Part shown: piece after piece, positions 8,828-17,005 of the stretch
Numbering within the stretch: position 1 is the first letter of the stretch
How the letters are laid out: every line of letters begins with the position of its first letter
From: Fidelibacterota bacterium
GTDB lineage: Bacteria > Marinisomatota > Marinisomatia > Marinisomatales > TCS55
Direction of reading: 5' to 3'
Length of the DNA stretch: 36,604 nt
Assembly (NCBI GenBank): GCA_004124535.1
Contig: SCKQ01000022.1
Coordinates: 1 to 36,604 of the forward strand
The notes under the pieces: model-generated
The model's input: the letters and a program-made list of their open reading frames with translations, nothing else
Told to the model about the DNA's origin: nothing
Databases searched by the model: none
Made by a program: the position numbers and the translations under genes

Positions 8828-8850
8828 ATTTTTTCTCATCCGATTTTTTT
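8814..8850 (+). terminator. Rho-independent terminator of the purine-degradation operon
   Basis: A perfect 8-bp stem, GGATGAGA (8814-8821) and TCTCATCC (8834-8841), encloses a 12-base loop and is followed by a run of seven T at 8844-8850. The upstream arm and loop contain the last codons and the TGA of puuD, so the puuD end and transcript end are fused. This defines the 3' boundary of the operon. Confidence 0.9.
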
Positions 8851-9028
8851 ATTTAAAGTATTTCCGAAACCCCCCACCCCGGACACTAAATATCTCTGAC
8901 GGGAACCCTCATTTTTAGGTGCGGCTTCTCTATTTTTTGTAATTAATTCTCAAAGATTTATCTTGTCTAACGCAGTCAACAATATTCTTTATTAGTCATA
9001 AATTAGGGAAACAAATTTGAAGGACACA

Positions 9029-9051
9029 CTCCGCCCAGTAGCGGGGTTTTT
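9029..9051 (+). terminator. Terminator-like hairpin in the puuD-cupin gap
   Basis: CTCCGC (9029-9034) pairs with GCGGGG (9041-9046) around the loop CCAGTA, followed by TTTTT. It has the shape of a short intrinsic terminator although it lies about 200 bases past the operon terminator. The remainder of the 291-base gap 8828-9118 is AT-rich and holds no gene I can recognise. The hairpin also belongs to a group of related intergenic motifs in this region (see the repeat entries). Confidence 0.55.
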
Positions 9052-9060
9052 GTTTGTGGG
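9029..9060 (+). repeat. Intergenic motif copy A (GC stem + T run + GTTT)
   Basis: CCGCCCAGTAGCGG followed by GGTTTTTGTTTGTGG aligns with CCGCCCAAAAACGG followed by TTTTTTTGTTTATAG at about 10807-10836. The resemblance covers both the GC-rich palindrome and the T-rich tail, which is more than two unrelated terminators would be expected to share. Confidence 0.4.
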
Positions 9061-9118
9061 GCAATACTGTGTAAATTAATTGATTAAACGCATCTGGCTT
9101 TTTAAAAGGAGGTCTGAA

Positions 9119-9484
9119 GTGCCATTAAATAAAATCAATCTAAAAGAAAAATTATCACAGTTCTCGAAATATTGGTCTCCGCGAATAATCGCAGAAATGA
9201 ATGACTATCAGTTTAAGCTTGTAAAAATTAAAGGCGAGTTTATTTGGCACGACCATAAAGATACAGATGAAGTCTTTATAGTGATTGAAGGCGATATGAG
9301 CATTGAGTTTCGAGATGGTATAGTAGACTTATCTGAAGGAGAAATGTATGTTGTTCCAAAAGGCGTTACACATAAGACTTATGCAGAAAATGAATGTAAA
9401 GTAATGCTTGTTGAGCCTAAGGGTGTCATAAATACTGGTGAAACAGGCAGTGAGCTCACTGCCCCCAATGATGTTTGGGTATAA
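9119..9484 (+). CDS. Small cupin-domain protein
   Basis: The 121-residue protein is a single-domain cupin. Metal-ligand candidates are the two histidines and the glutamate in [13 protein letters not shown] (motif 1) and the histidine in [12 protein letters not shown] (motif 2), arranged as in mannose-6-phosphate-isomerase-like cupins. The ending ...[11 protein letters not shown] is typical of a widespread small family of unknown function. I chose the GTG at 9119 because an AAGGAGG lies six bases upstream and the family begins with a similar short N-terminus. An upstream in-frame TTG at 9080 would add 13 basic residues with no support. It appears monocistronic. The substrate cannot be told from the sequence. 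Confidence 0.88.
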   Translation: MPLNKINLKEKLSQFSKYWSPRIIAEMNDYQFKLVKIKGEFIWHDHKDTDEVFIVIEGDMSIEFRDGIVDLSEGEMYVVPKGVTHKTYAENECKVMLVEPKGVINTGETGSELTAPNDVWV

Positions 9485-9636
9485 GTCAGTTAATAAATAC
9501 TATCAACCAAAACAAGCTCAAATTCCATCATCATACGGGTTTATTTTATAAAAGAGAGGCTCGCCATTATTGAAAATTTTAGTGGTTTTACTCAATCCCC
9601 GCTTACTTGTCCAGCGTAACGCCGTGCAGATGGATC

Positions 9637-9676
9637 GGGTTTTTTTTGTTTATAGACATTTAGGTCTCTGACTTCG
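9637..9676 (+). repeat. Intergenic motif copy B
   Basis: CGGG is followed by eight T, then GTTTATAGAC, then ATTTAGGTCT and CTGAC. The stretch from the T run to TTTAGG is nearly identical to copy C near 10821-10850. It lies in the 237-base gap between the cupin gene and the DUF1579-like lipoprotein gene. A CCCCG about 40 bases upstream could pair with CGGG, giving a weak terminator with a large loop. The rest of the gap holds nothing else I can name. Confidence 0.5.
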
Positions 9677-9721
9677 TAAAATACCCTGCTGTGTATTTAT
9701 TGCTATCTTGAGGAGGGTGCT

Positions 9722-10258
9722 GTGAAAAATATAATCTCAATTATTTTACTCATTTCATGTCTCTCTAGTCAAAACGCGTCAGGGGGTGCTCAAAAGGTGT
9801 TATCCGAAAATCTTAAGCCTTTTGAAGCCTATATAGGCAAAACATTTAAAGGCGAATTTGCCAATTCGACTCCGGAAAAACCTGTTTATGATATATCACA
9901 TTGGGAGCGGACACTAAATGGCAATGCGATTCGTATCATGCATTCAGTCAATAATGGTGAATATGGTGGCGAATCAATCGTGATGTGGGATACTAAGAAA
10001 GAAAGTCTAGTTTCATGGTATTTCACTACAGCAGGATTTTACACGCAAGCGACTTTGCATTTTGAAGATGGAAAATTAATTAGTATAGAAGATGTTACTG
10101 GAAATGAGAATGGAATCACTCAAGTAAAAGCAATCATAGAATTTTTACCTGATGGACAATTGCTTAATTCATCAAAGTATTTTATGAATGGTAATTGGGT
10201 AGATGGTCATAAAATCCATTACAAAGAAGAACCAGATGCTCAGGTAGTATTTAAATAG
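9722..10258 (+). CDS. Putative DUF1579-like lipoprotein
   Basis: The 178-residue protein has a short lipoprotein-type signal (hydrophobic stretch, then LISC with C13), so it is likely anchored in the outer or inner membrane. The mature part, with FEAYIGKTFKGEF, WERTLNGNAIRIMHSVN, GGESIVMWDTKKESLVSWYFTTAGF and a predicted run of antiparallel strands, resembles DUF1579/lipocalin-like barrels that bind small ligands. I infer this from pattern only. The GTG start is preceded by AGGAGG five bases upstream, which decides it. The next gene follows after 19 bases and could be cotranscribed. Function unknown. Confidence 0.75.
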   Translation: MKNIISIILLISCLSSQNASGGAQKVLSENLKPFEAYIGKTFKGEFANSTPEKPVYDISHWERTLNGNAIRIMHSVNNGEYGGESIVMWDTKKESLVSWYFTTAGFYTQATLHFEDGKLISIEDVTGNENGITQVKAIIEFLPDGQLLNSSKYFMNGNWVDGHKIHYKEEPDAQVVFK

Positions 10259-10277
10259 CATTATAGGGTAAGATAAT

Positions 10278-10766
10278 ATGAAGCAATATAATGATGAACA
10301 AAAAATGCACCATTATATGGGTAGACAAATGAATAATCAGACCTGGAGCTTGCTTGGCAAAACAGACCGTAGCGAGGATGATGATGAGAGAATGGTTTAT
10401 TTTGCAAAAGCATCACTTTATCATTGGAGAAAATCTCCCCAATTTGAACCAGTGAACGAACAGCGTGGTCAATGGATGATTGCCCATGTATTTGCAGTAT
10501 TGAATCGCGGAGAGGAAGCACTTACGCATGCGGAAACATGCATGGATATCACTATGAATGAATCTCTTAAGGATTTTGACCTAGCCTATGCCTATGAATG
10601 CAAAGCCAGAGCCTATGCTTCCTTAGGGCAGTCGGAGAAAATGAATAAATGTTTTTTAAATGCTAAAGCTGCCGGTGACACAATAAAAAAGGATGCAGAT
10701 AGGAAATTATTCTTTTCAGACCTCCAAAGGGAACCCTGGTACGAGTACCCTAAGACCGAAAATTAA
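10278..10766 (+). CDS. Conserved TPR-like cytoplasmic protein of unknown function
   Basis: The 162 residues are predicted all-helical with no signal peptide or membrane segment. Recognisable pieces are NNQTWSLLGKTDRSEDDDERMVYFAKASLYHW near 18-50 and two TPR-like helical pairs (RGQWMIAHVFAVLNRGEEALTHAE and FDLAYAYECKARAYASLGQSEKMNKC). The family occurs in many bacteria without an assigned role. It lies 19 bases after the DUF1579-like gene. The ATG at 10278 is preceded by TAGGGTAAGATAAT, with only a weak ribosome-binding site. Confidence 0.8.
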   Translation: MKQYNDEQKMHHYMGRQMNNQTWSLLGKTDRSEDDDERMVYFAKASLYHWRKSPQFEPVNEQRGQWMIAHVFAVLNRGEEALTHAETCMDITMNESLKDFDLAYAYECKARAYASLGQSEKMNKCFLNAKAAGDTIKKDADRKLFFSDLQREPWYEYPKTEN

Positions 10767-10805
10767 TGGAACCACCACCTAAAGGGATAGGATTTAAGCA
10801 AGAGC

Positions 10806-10850
10806 CCCGCCCAAAAACGGTTTTTTTGTTTATAGACTTTTAGGACTGAG
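10806..10850 (+). repeat. Intergenic motif copy C
   Basis: CCGCCCAAAAACGG is followed by seven T, GTTTATAGAC, TTTTAGG and ACTGAGAC. It shares its 5' half with copy A and its 3' half with copy B. It sits between convergent genes (the TPR-like gene on + and the DUF5916 gene on -), where a terminator would be expected. The stem is only CCG/CGG, so termination would be weak. The rest of the 138-base gap shows nothing else. Confidence 0.5.
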
Positions 10851-10904
10851 ACCTTTTTGCCATAAAACACGGCCGGAGTGAAAGTTTGCTTATATAACGG
10901 TGGT

Positions 10905-13115
10905 TTATTTAAATGCGTCGAACAAATAACTGTATTTCATTACAAAGGATTTTGTACTGGATTTAATGGGGATACCATCATAATCCTGCGTCTGATTGTA
11001 AACCAAATATAACCCTGTGGCTGCGGATTGCTGCCAAATAAACCGCCAATTCATCGACCATTCGTCCGACTGATTATTATATTGAATTAAGGACTGAATA
11101 TATACTTTTGGTGAAAAAGCGTAGGTTAATCTAGTCTTTATTAAGTGGGTGGTAAAATTTCCGCCGGGCAAATGAACATCATTATATTTTGAAATTATTG
11201 CAGAGGTAAAACGATCCCCGAAGCGATATCCAATTGTCACATCAGCGTTCTGGCGATTACCACCAAAAAATCCGCCTATTTTATTTACCATGATTATATT
11301 GAATGGTTTTGTCAAATTGGTGTTGGTGCGGATATGAATTTCCTTATGATCATAGCGACCTGAAGGAACCATAACACCATTTGCAATTTCAAATGTGTCT
11401 ACTACTCCTTCATTTAAAAAGTTAATAGCCGTATCGATCCGGTAACCATTCCTGAATTCCCAATGATTGTCCACATGCAAGCGGGCGGTTTCCAAAAAGC
11501 CGTCTAGTTTCCAATATCCCCAATAGGTAATGTGGGGACGTATTTCGAGCAGTCCAAAAGTATCCTTGGGACGAGTTCGATTTAATATTCGAAATAATAC
11601 TTTTCGGTAGCCCCGTCTTTTTATATAGCCCAGTTCGGGATTAAAATTTTCACCTACTTCCGTATATCGAAGCTGGGTGGTTAATTTTTTTGTATTTCTA
11701 TTGGCTTCCAATAGATAAGCGTAAGTACCAGCATCGCCTTGTATGTTTGGATCCGGATCTGTTTTTGCCCCAAATCCAATTAGCTGAATTGCTTCTCCAA
11801 TACCTAAAGATCCATCTATGGAATAGCTACCATTTGAATTTCCATCTGCACCCAATCCGGTGCGATTAGTCATCATTACACCATATGACGTTCGATTGGG
11901 CAGTTCTTTTTTAATACGCAAAACAGAATAATTATCTCCATTCGTTACATTATTTATGGTCTTCGTTTGGATATTTAACGCTCCGATCCTGAATCCGCCT
12001 GCCGTTCCAGTCAACCGCCCGCCACCCAAGATTGGCAAAGGTTCTCCATTAGGTCCGATACCGATCCTGCGACTGAAAAACATTTCGATATCCGGTCCAC
12101 TAAACGTGTTTTCACCAACTGAAAAAAGGCCTGCATTTTCTAAAAAGAACCCTCTTTTTTCTGGGAAAAACAGGCTAAAGCGATCCAGATTAATTTGCTG
12201 TTCATCAGCCTCCACTTGAGCAAAGTCAGTGTTGTAAGTAAGATCAAGTATTAAGCTGGATGTAACGCCGAACTTTACATCTAATCCAAAATCACTTGCG
12301 GTAGAAGAAGATTCTGTTTCTGAAACCACATCATTTTTTGATCCCAGGCCGTAAGGCATAATTTTTAATGTGCGGGCGTTGGGGACCTTAATGCCTGTAA
12401 TAGTGCCCGCATTCATAAGACGGTTAAGACTATACTGTCTTGGGATTGGTGCCCAGAACACCTGCTCTTGTTTGTGTGCAATAACCCGCTGAAAATTGAT
12501 ACCCCAATCTTGTTCATTCTCTGTTGCATAGCGCAATGTTTTAAATGGTATTGCAAACTCTGCACTCCAGCCATAATCCCCTATATTGGTCTTGACTTCC
12601 CATTGAGCATCCCAATTAATGTTAAATGCACCACCTGTCCCTACCGATTGGCGCCTGATGCTTATTGACATTCCTTCACCACCTTTACTGACTTGGGCAT
12701 CGTATTCTATCCCGCCAGCATTCGTTCCAAAAACATACCCATTCTGCTGATCTTGAAAGGTGTCCAAAATAAACATGAAACTATCCGTATTGTTTAAGGG
12801 TGCGTCACGACGTGTATCAGTGATAACAATTTTTTCCGGATTCGCATCATAGCATACTGCTGCAATGTATAGTATATGTGTAGAATACATTACCTTTACT
12901 ACAGTTCTTTCCGTGACCGCCTCTCCTTCATCCGGTGATTTCTGGGTAAATGTGTTAATCTCTGGCACAGTTTCCCAGGCAGGATCATTAATAATGTGAC
13001 CATCAATTACTGGTTCAATATTTGCTACACCGGCTGTAGTTACATAATCCGGATTGGATGCAAAGGACCACGTCAGGGTAACTAAAATACCTAGCCACTG
13101 GATTCGGGATTTCAT
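10905..13115 (-). CDS. DUF5916 outer-membrane protein with N-terminal CBM9-like domain
   Basis: This 736-residue exported protein has a signal peptide (about residues 1-20). It then has a carbohydrate-binding/DOMON-type beta-sandwich beginning IEPVIDGHIINDPAWETVPEI (about residues 33-53), with LYIAAVCYDANPEKI and DSFMFILDTFQDQQNGYVFGTN. From about residue 220 it continues into a DUF5916 region rich in alternating beta strands, including FFPEKRGFFLENAGLF and FFSRRIG, ending KYSYLFDAFK like an outer-membrane barrel. The family is common in Bacteroidota and relatives and often lies near hydrolases. No ligand is established to my knowledge. It is the only gene on its strand between 9.1 and 17 kb and starts at an ATG. 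Confidence 0.85.
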   Translation of the reverse strand: MKSRIQWLGILVTLTWSFASNPDYVTTAGVANIEPVIDGHIINDPAWETVPEINTFTQKSPDEGEAVTERTVVKVMYSTHILYIAAVCYDANPEKIVITDTRRDAPLNNTDSFMFILDTFQDQQNGYVFGTNAGGIEYDAQVSKGGEGMSISIRRQSVGTGGAFNINWDAQWEVKTNIGDYGWSAEFAIPFKTLRYATENEQDWGINFQRVIAHKQEQVFWAPIPRQYSLNRLMNAGTITGIKVPNARTLKIMPYGLGSKNDVVSETESSSTASDFGLDVKFGVTSSLILDLTYNTDFAQVEADEQQINLDRFSLFFPEKRGFFLENAGLFSVGENTFSGPDIEMFFSRRIGIGPNGEPLPILGGGRLTGTAGGFRIGALNIQTKTINNVTNGDNYSVLRIKKELPNRTSYGVMMTNRTGLGADGNSNGSYSIDGSLGIGEAIQLIGFGAKTDPDPNIQGDAGTYAYLLEANRNTKKLTTQLRYTEVGENFNPELGYIKRRGYRKVLFRILNRTRPKDTFGLLEIRPHITYWGYWKLDGFLETARLHVDNHWEFRNGYRIDTAINFLNEGVVDTFEIANGVMVPSGRYDHKEIHIRTNTNLTKPFNIIMVNKIGGFFGGNRQNADVTIGYRFGDRFTSAIISKYNDVHLPGGNFTTHLIKTRLTYAFSPKVYIQSLIQYNNQSDEWSMNWRFIWQQSAATGLYLVYNQTQDYDGIPIKSSTKSFVMKYSYLFDAFK

Positions 13116-13266
13116 TATTTCAAGATTATTTTATCAGTGCGGCCATATTTGAAGCGCTCAAATTACTGTCCAATTATGGTTTGAAAAAGTACATCCAGTA
13201 ACCGAAATTATTTTTCAAGGAAATAAATTCTATCTGAGACGTTATCATTTTTCTGCTCAGGGCAAA

Positions 13267-13281
13267 TTTTTGTTTATAGAT
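13267..13281 (+). repeat. Short intergenic motif copy D (TTTTTGTTTATAGA)
   Basis: TTTTTGTTTATAGAT lies about 45 bases upstream of the TTG start of the acidic membrane protein and matches the core of copies B and C, but has no GC-rich stem. In copies B and D the core stands 45-70 bases upstream of a gene start, which would also suit a promoter element. The remainder of the 211-base divergent gap 13116-13326 shows no gene. Confidence 0.35.
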
Positions 13282-13326
13282 AATTAAAATTGATGAGTGT
13301 AAAATTGATATCATTAGGAGGTAATC

Positions 13327-13689
13327 TTGAAAACAAAAGATAAACTTGAATTACTCTGGAAGTACCTATTACTGCTAGTGCTTGCAATTGGCGTGTTTCG
13401 TTTCACGGCTGATGATTATGATGATAATCATGATGTAATCTTATTTGGCGATGAAGATTTGGCTATGGATGTTGAGGTAGAGAAAAATATCGTAAACGGA
13501 GATACGGTTATGAGTGTTAGGGTCAACGGTAAAGAGGTGGATGCCGATGAATTCAAAATGGAAGGAGAGACTATGCAGTGGAAGTCAAAGGAGGGGGGCA
13601 AGATCAGGCTACATTTTGATGATGATGATCATAATAGTCGAAAAGTGATTACCAAACATATTGAGATCAGAACTAATGGGAATAAATGA
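13327..13689 (+). CDS. Small membrane-anchored acidic protein, unknown function
   Basis: The 120 residues comprise a basic N-terminus, one membrane helix (about 11-27, KYLLLLVLAIGVF) and a soluble domain that is strongly acidic, with DDYDDNHD just after the membrane and HFDDDDHN near the end. The rest could form a small beta-sandwich (VEVEKNIVNGDTVMSVRVNGKEVD). I recognise no family. The TTG start is well supported by AGGAGG five bases upstream. The gene lies 23 bases before the potassium channel gene and is probably cotranscribed. Acidic clusters could bind cations, but that is speculation. Confidence 0.75.
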   Translation: MKTKDKLELLWKYLLLLVLAIGVFRFTADDYDDNHDVILFGDEDLAMDVEVEKNIVNGDTVMSVRVNGKEVDADEFKMEGETMQWKSKEGGKIRLHFDDDDHNSRKVITKHIEIRTNGNK

Positions 13690-13712
13690 CCAATTAGTAA
13701 ATTAGAACTGGT

Positions 13713-14516
13713 ATGAGCACGCTTAAAGAACAGATAAAGATAATAATCTTTGGAACAGACACCAAAATGGGAAAGCTTTTTGATGTTGCTCTAATTATCA
13801 CAATAATACTCAGTATTATCACTGTTCTGCTTGATAGTGTAGTAGAGTATAATCAGCAATACGGCCACATCTTCAACATTGCGGAGTGGACCTTCACAAT
13901 CATGTTTACAGTGGAATATCTACTTCGCATTTACTCTATCAGGAGACCTTTTAGTTATATTTTTAGTTTTTTTGGTGTAATCGACTTCCTTGCTATCATT
14001 CCCTCATATTTGAGTTTGTTTCTGCCTGGAACAGAGGTTTTTGCTGTGATCCGTGTACTTCGTGTCTTACGTATTTTTCGGGTATTGAAACTCGTCCAGT
14101 TTATGGGTGAAGCCGATCTGTTGATGAAAGCCATGATTGCCAGCCGCAGAAAAATTTTCATTTGGCTTTTCTTTGTGATGAATATCGTTATAGTCCTGGG
14201 CTCAGTAATATATCTGGTTGAAGGAGGAAAGGCTGGATTTGATAGTATTCCCCGCAGTATCTACTGGGCGATAGTTACTTTAACTACTGTTGGATATGGT
14301 GATGTTGTACCGCAAACGAGTTTGGGTCAGGCTATTGCTGCTTTTATCATGATTCTTGGTTACAGTATTATAGCCGTCCCTACAGGAATTGTAACATCTG
14401 AGATCATTTTTGCTCCCAAAAGTACTAAAGAACAGCGCTGTGTTGTATGCGGTAAAGAAGGGCTCAATGAGGATGCAAAATTCTGCAGCAATTGCGCTTC
14501 AAAGTTAACAAGCTAA
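13713..14516 (+). CDS. Voltage-gated potassium channel subunit with C-terminal zinc ribbon
   Basis: This 267-residue protein has the six-helix layout of an ion_trans family channel. Helix S4 carries arginines at every third position (R114, R117, R120, R123 in VIRVLRVLRIFRVLK), indicating voltage sensing. The selectivity filter TVGYGD (192-197) is the K+ signature, between a pore helix and S6. After S6 there is a short C-terminal zinc ribbon with C243, C246, C258 and C261 (CVVCG and FCSNC), seen in a number of bacterial channels of this type. It acts in the inner membrane as a tetramer. The ATG at 13713 gives a short cytoplasmic N-terminus. Confidence 0.93.
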   Translation: MSTLKEQIKIIIFGTDTKMGKLFDVALIITIILSIITVLLDSVVEYNQQYGHIFNIAEWTFTIMFTVEYLLRIYSIRRPFSYIFSFFGVIDFLAIIPSYLSLFLPGTEVFAVIRVLRVLRIFRVLKLVQFMGEADLLMKAMIASRRKIFIWLFFVMNIVIVLGSVIYLVEGGKAGFDSIPRSIYWAIVTLTTVGYGDVVPQTSLGQAIAAFIMILGYSIIAVPTGIVTSEIIFAPKSTKEQRCVVCGKEGLNEDAKFCSNCASKLTS

Positions 14517-14556
14517 CTAAAACCCCTTTATGAACTTGTGATATACTAGTAAATCC

Positions 14557-14811
14557 GTGGAACCCATTACTGTTATTGGATTAGTCGCTGCTGCTTTTAC
14601 AACTTTTGCCTATATCCCCCAGGCAGTTAAGACCATTAAGACTAAGAATACGAAAAGTTTGTCATTATTGATGTATGTAATCATGACAATAGGAATAGTC
14701 TTATGGTTATCTTACGGTATTCTGTTAAGGGACTTACCCATTATTTTTGCCAATACAGTAACATTAATATTTGCTGGAATTATTCTGATCCTGAAGATTA
14801 AATATAAGTGA
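14557..14811 (+). CDS. SemiSWEET-type PQ-loop transporter
   Basis: The 84 residues form a three-helix bundle with the PQ-loop motif AYIPQAVKTIKTKNTKSLS, the hallmark of bacterial SemiSWEET sugar transporters, which work as dimers to move mono- or disaccharides down a gradient. The length is typical. The start is GTG at 14557. It lies 40 bases after the potassium channel and 91 before the MFS gene. The intergenic stretch after it (14812-14902) contains a T7 run but no clear hairpin. The substrate is not predictable. Confidence 0.92.
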   Translation: MEPITVIGLVAAAFTTFAYIPQAVKTIKTKNTKSLSLLMYVIMTIGIVLWLSYGILLRDLPIIFANTVTLIFAGIILILKIKYK

Positions 14812-14902
14812 TACCAACCAGGATCGTTTTTTTAAGGTTGTTTCCAGCGGTGTGCTAGCAATTGAAGCCAAGGAATATTAATAAAATACCAATCTAATAA
14901 TT

Positions 14903-16207
14903 ATGCTGGGTAAAATATTTCGGAGTTATCGGGATCTGCCCCGGGCGATCCATCTGCTCATTCTGCTGGAATTATCCCTAAACCTGATCCATGTTGCCTT
15001 TATCCTGATATTAAATATTTTTCTTCGCAAACAGGGATTTAGTGATCCCGAAATTGCATCATTTAATTCGTTACGCTTTATCGGTGCGTTGGCCTTTGCT
15101 CTGCCGCTGGGTATCTATATCCGCGGCAAGAAACTGAAACCCTTTTTTATCATGGCCGCCCTGATTGTACCACTGACCAGTGGTTTGATCATTGAATCTG
15201 TTCAGCACCAGGTAGTGCCATTGATCCAGCTGGCTTTTCTGTCCTGGGGTTTTGGCATGATGCTCATGCGGGTATGTTCACTGCCGTTTATTATTCGCAG
15301 CACCACTGCTGAGAACAGTACTGAGGCACTATCGCTGAGCGCCGCGACTTGGTCTCTGGCAACTATATTTTCCGGTATATTAATCAGTGGCTTGGATTGG
15401 GCAGGATACCTTACCCTGGGAACCTGGACATTAACCTTTAATGAACAGAGTACGCTCTGGGTCATTACGGTATTGGGCGCCACATCCATATTTTTTGCAC
15501 TAAGGATCACTGAAGGTGAACAAGAGAACGCTGAACGCAATGATGATTTATTTTCGATAAATAAATCCTATGATTGGCCGCTGATTTTCAAAGCGATCTC
15601 ACCACTAATACTGATTTCCATTGGTGCCGGCCTGACTATACCTTTCGTAAATCTGTTTTTCAATTCTGTATTTGGATTAACATCCAGCGAATTCAGCCTG
15701 CTGGGTAGTATTACCGCATTCCTGGTATTCATTTTTTCTTTATTGGTACCCTCTTTGCGGAAGAAATATGGTTACTGGATGACCATCGTTGTGGTGCAGG
15801 CTTTGGCCATCTGCTGTCTGGTCATCATGGCCACAATGGAACTCTACGCTGATTTTTCTTTTGCTATCACAATCGCCGTGATCGCCTTCATCCTGCGTCA
15901 ACCACTGATGCATATGGCCCATCCTGCTGCTAATGAGTTATTGATGAATTATGTCGGCAAGAAGAATCAGGAACTCATTAGTGCTTTGAGTTCCAGTCTG
16001 TGGAGCGCTTCCTGGTTTGTCAGCGCGAAAGTGTTTGAATGGCTGCGGCTGCTGCAGTTTCGTTATTATGAGATCTTTTTGATAACGGCAGCGCTATATG
16101 TCATCGGTGTGATTCTTTTTGGTTTTCTCATTCGTGATTACGAGACCAAGAAGAAAATAAAAAAGGGTGAAGTACTGCCTTTGGCTGATGAATTAACCAT
16201 GGATTAA
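14903..16207 (+). CDS. Major facilitator superfamily transporter
   Basis: The 434-residue protein has about twelve hydrophobic segments in two halves, with a charged central loop around 206-220 (ITEGEQENAERNDD). The loop between helices 2 and 3 carries YIRGKKLKP, similar to the basic MFS inter-helix signature. The C-terminus is a charged tail (ETKKKIKKGEV). I do not recognise the subfamily, and the substrate is unknown. There is no partner gene besides the upstream SemiSWEET. The ATG start is preceded by an AT-rich leader without a strong ribosome-binding site. Confidence 0.85.
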   Translation: MLGKIFRSYRDLPRAIHLLILLELSLNLIHVAFILILNIFLRKQGFSDPEIASFNSLRFIGALAFALPLGIYIRGKKLKPFFIMAALIVPLTSGLIIESVQHQVVPLIQLAFLSWGFGMMLMRVCSLPFIIRSTTAENSTEALSLSAATWSLATIFSGILISGLDWAGYLTLGTWTLTFNEQSTLWVITVLGATSIFFALRITEGEQENAERNDDLFSINKSYDWPLIFKAISPLILISIGAGLTIPFVNLFFNSVFGLTSSEFSLLGSITAFLVFIFSLLVPSLRKKYGYWMTIVVVQALAICCLVIMATMELYADFSFAITIAVIAFILRQPLMHMAHPAANELLMNYVGKKNQELISALSSSLWSASWFVSAKVFEWLRLLQFRYYEIFLITAALYVIGVILFGFLIRDYETKKKIKKGEVLPLADELTMD

Positions 16208-16300
16208 TTTTCCCAATGGCTGTTTGATTGATATTATAAGATTGTTGAAGCGTAAAATTCCTGCTAACTTATTTAAACTGTAATTAATTGAGAACCACCA

Positions 16301-16366
16301 ATGAAATATATCATCATTACTCTTTTTTTTATTACATGTGTACATAGGAGTGTATTTACCCAATAG
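16301..16366 (+). other. Very short signal-peptide-like reading frame
   Basis: An ATG at 16301 opens a 21-codon frame (MKYIIITLFFITC...) that looks like the start of an exported or lipoprotein gene with a lipobox-like ITC, then stops at a TAG. The following frame does not continue as sensible protein, so it may be a decayed 5' end or chance. Not a confident gene. Confidence 0.2.
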
Positions 16367-16433
16367 ATCTGGTGCTGGGATAGGCGCAACAACCCGGTCT
16401 GGAAAATGGCTTCTTACTAAAAGATTATTATAT

Positions 16434-16994
16434 ATGAAACGAGCAATAAACTTAATGGTTTTTGGCGGGTTATTGCTGGGACAAAACGATCTTACAACTG
16501 ACACACTTATATATCGGGGCTTTAGCAAGATTGTTTGTATTAATGCGCCAGTAGAACCTTCTGCCTACTATTTAACTAATGGGGAAATAGATGATATCAA
16601 TTATGCGATTAAGTTGGTTATGGATGAATCATTACCCTTTGAAATCAGTTATGCCTACGTAGGGAACTGTACGGCTCATGGTTACCACCCCGGGAAGAAT
16701 GTTGCCTTACAACTTAATTGGGAAGTATTGACCGTAGAGCCGGAAATAGCGGGCGAAAAATACACGGGTTATCTAAGAATTGTAATTTATAGAATAACCA
16801 ATTCGGATTTTCTTGAATACCAAATTCCGAAAACCATGCAGGCTCTCTGGTGGGGAGTGCCGCTGGAAGTAATTCTCTATGAAGACGGCAGTTTAATAAT
16901 TAACTATTCGTTTGCAGAGATCAAAGAAAAGATGAAAGATATGTGTCAAGCAATTTGTGATCAGATTGTCATTGACCGGGGCCAAAGTCCTTAG
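16434..16994 (+). CDS. Exported protein of unknown function
   Basis: The 186-residue protein starts MKRAINLMVFGGLLLGQ, a likely signal peptide cut after the GQ region, followed by a soluble domain with two cysteines that could pair (C in KIVCINAP and in GNCTAHG) and a C-terminal pair (MCQAIC). I recognise no family. The frame stays open for 32 codons upstream to a GTG at 16338, but the signal peptide favours the ATG at 16434. It is convergent with the DUF4294 gene, only 11 bases away. The 226-base region 16208-16433 upstream holds one 21-codon reading frame (see the separate entry) and nothing else. Confidence 0.65.
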   Translation: MKRAINLMVFGGLLLGQNDLTTDTLIYRGFSKIVCINAPVEPSAYYLTNGEIDDINYAIKLVMDESLPFEISYAYVGNCTAHGYHPGKNVALQLNWEVLTVEPEIAGEKYTGYLRIVIYRITNSDFLEYQIPKTMQALWWGVPLEVILYEDGSLIINYSFAEIKEKMKDMCQAICDQIVIDRGQSP

Positions 16995-17005
16995 ATTTTT
17001 TCCAG

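Noticed and set aside
9601..9660. Possible integron attC site between small gene units
   Set aside because: No GTTRRRY/RYYYAAC core pair is present. GTTTATA fails the consensus and no integrase gene is in the window.
11956..12219. Forward reading frames inside the DUF5916 gene
   Set aside because: They lie antisense to a convincing outer-membrane protein gene, have no ribosome-binding sites and show low-complexity proline/lysine translation.
16338..16433. Longer start for the exported protein at 16434
   Set aside because: The upstream 32 codons would hide the signal peptide and have no ribosome-binding site, so the ATG before MKRAINLM is preferred.
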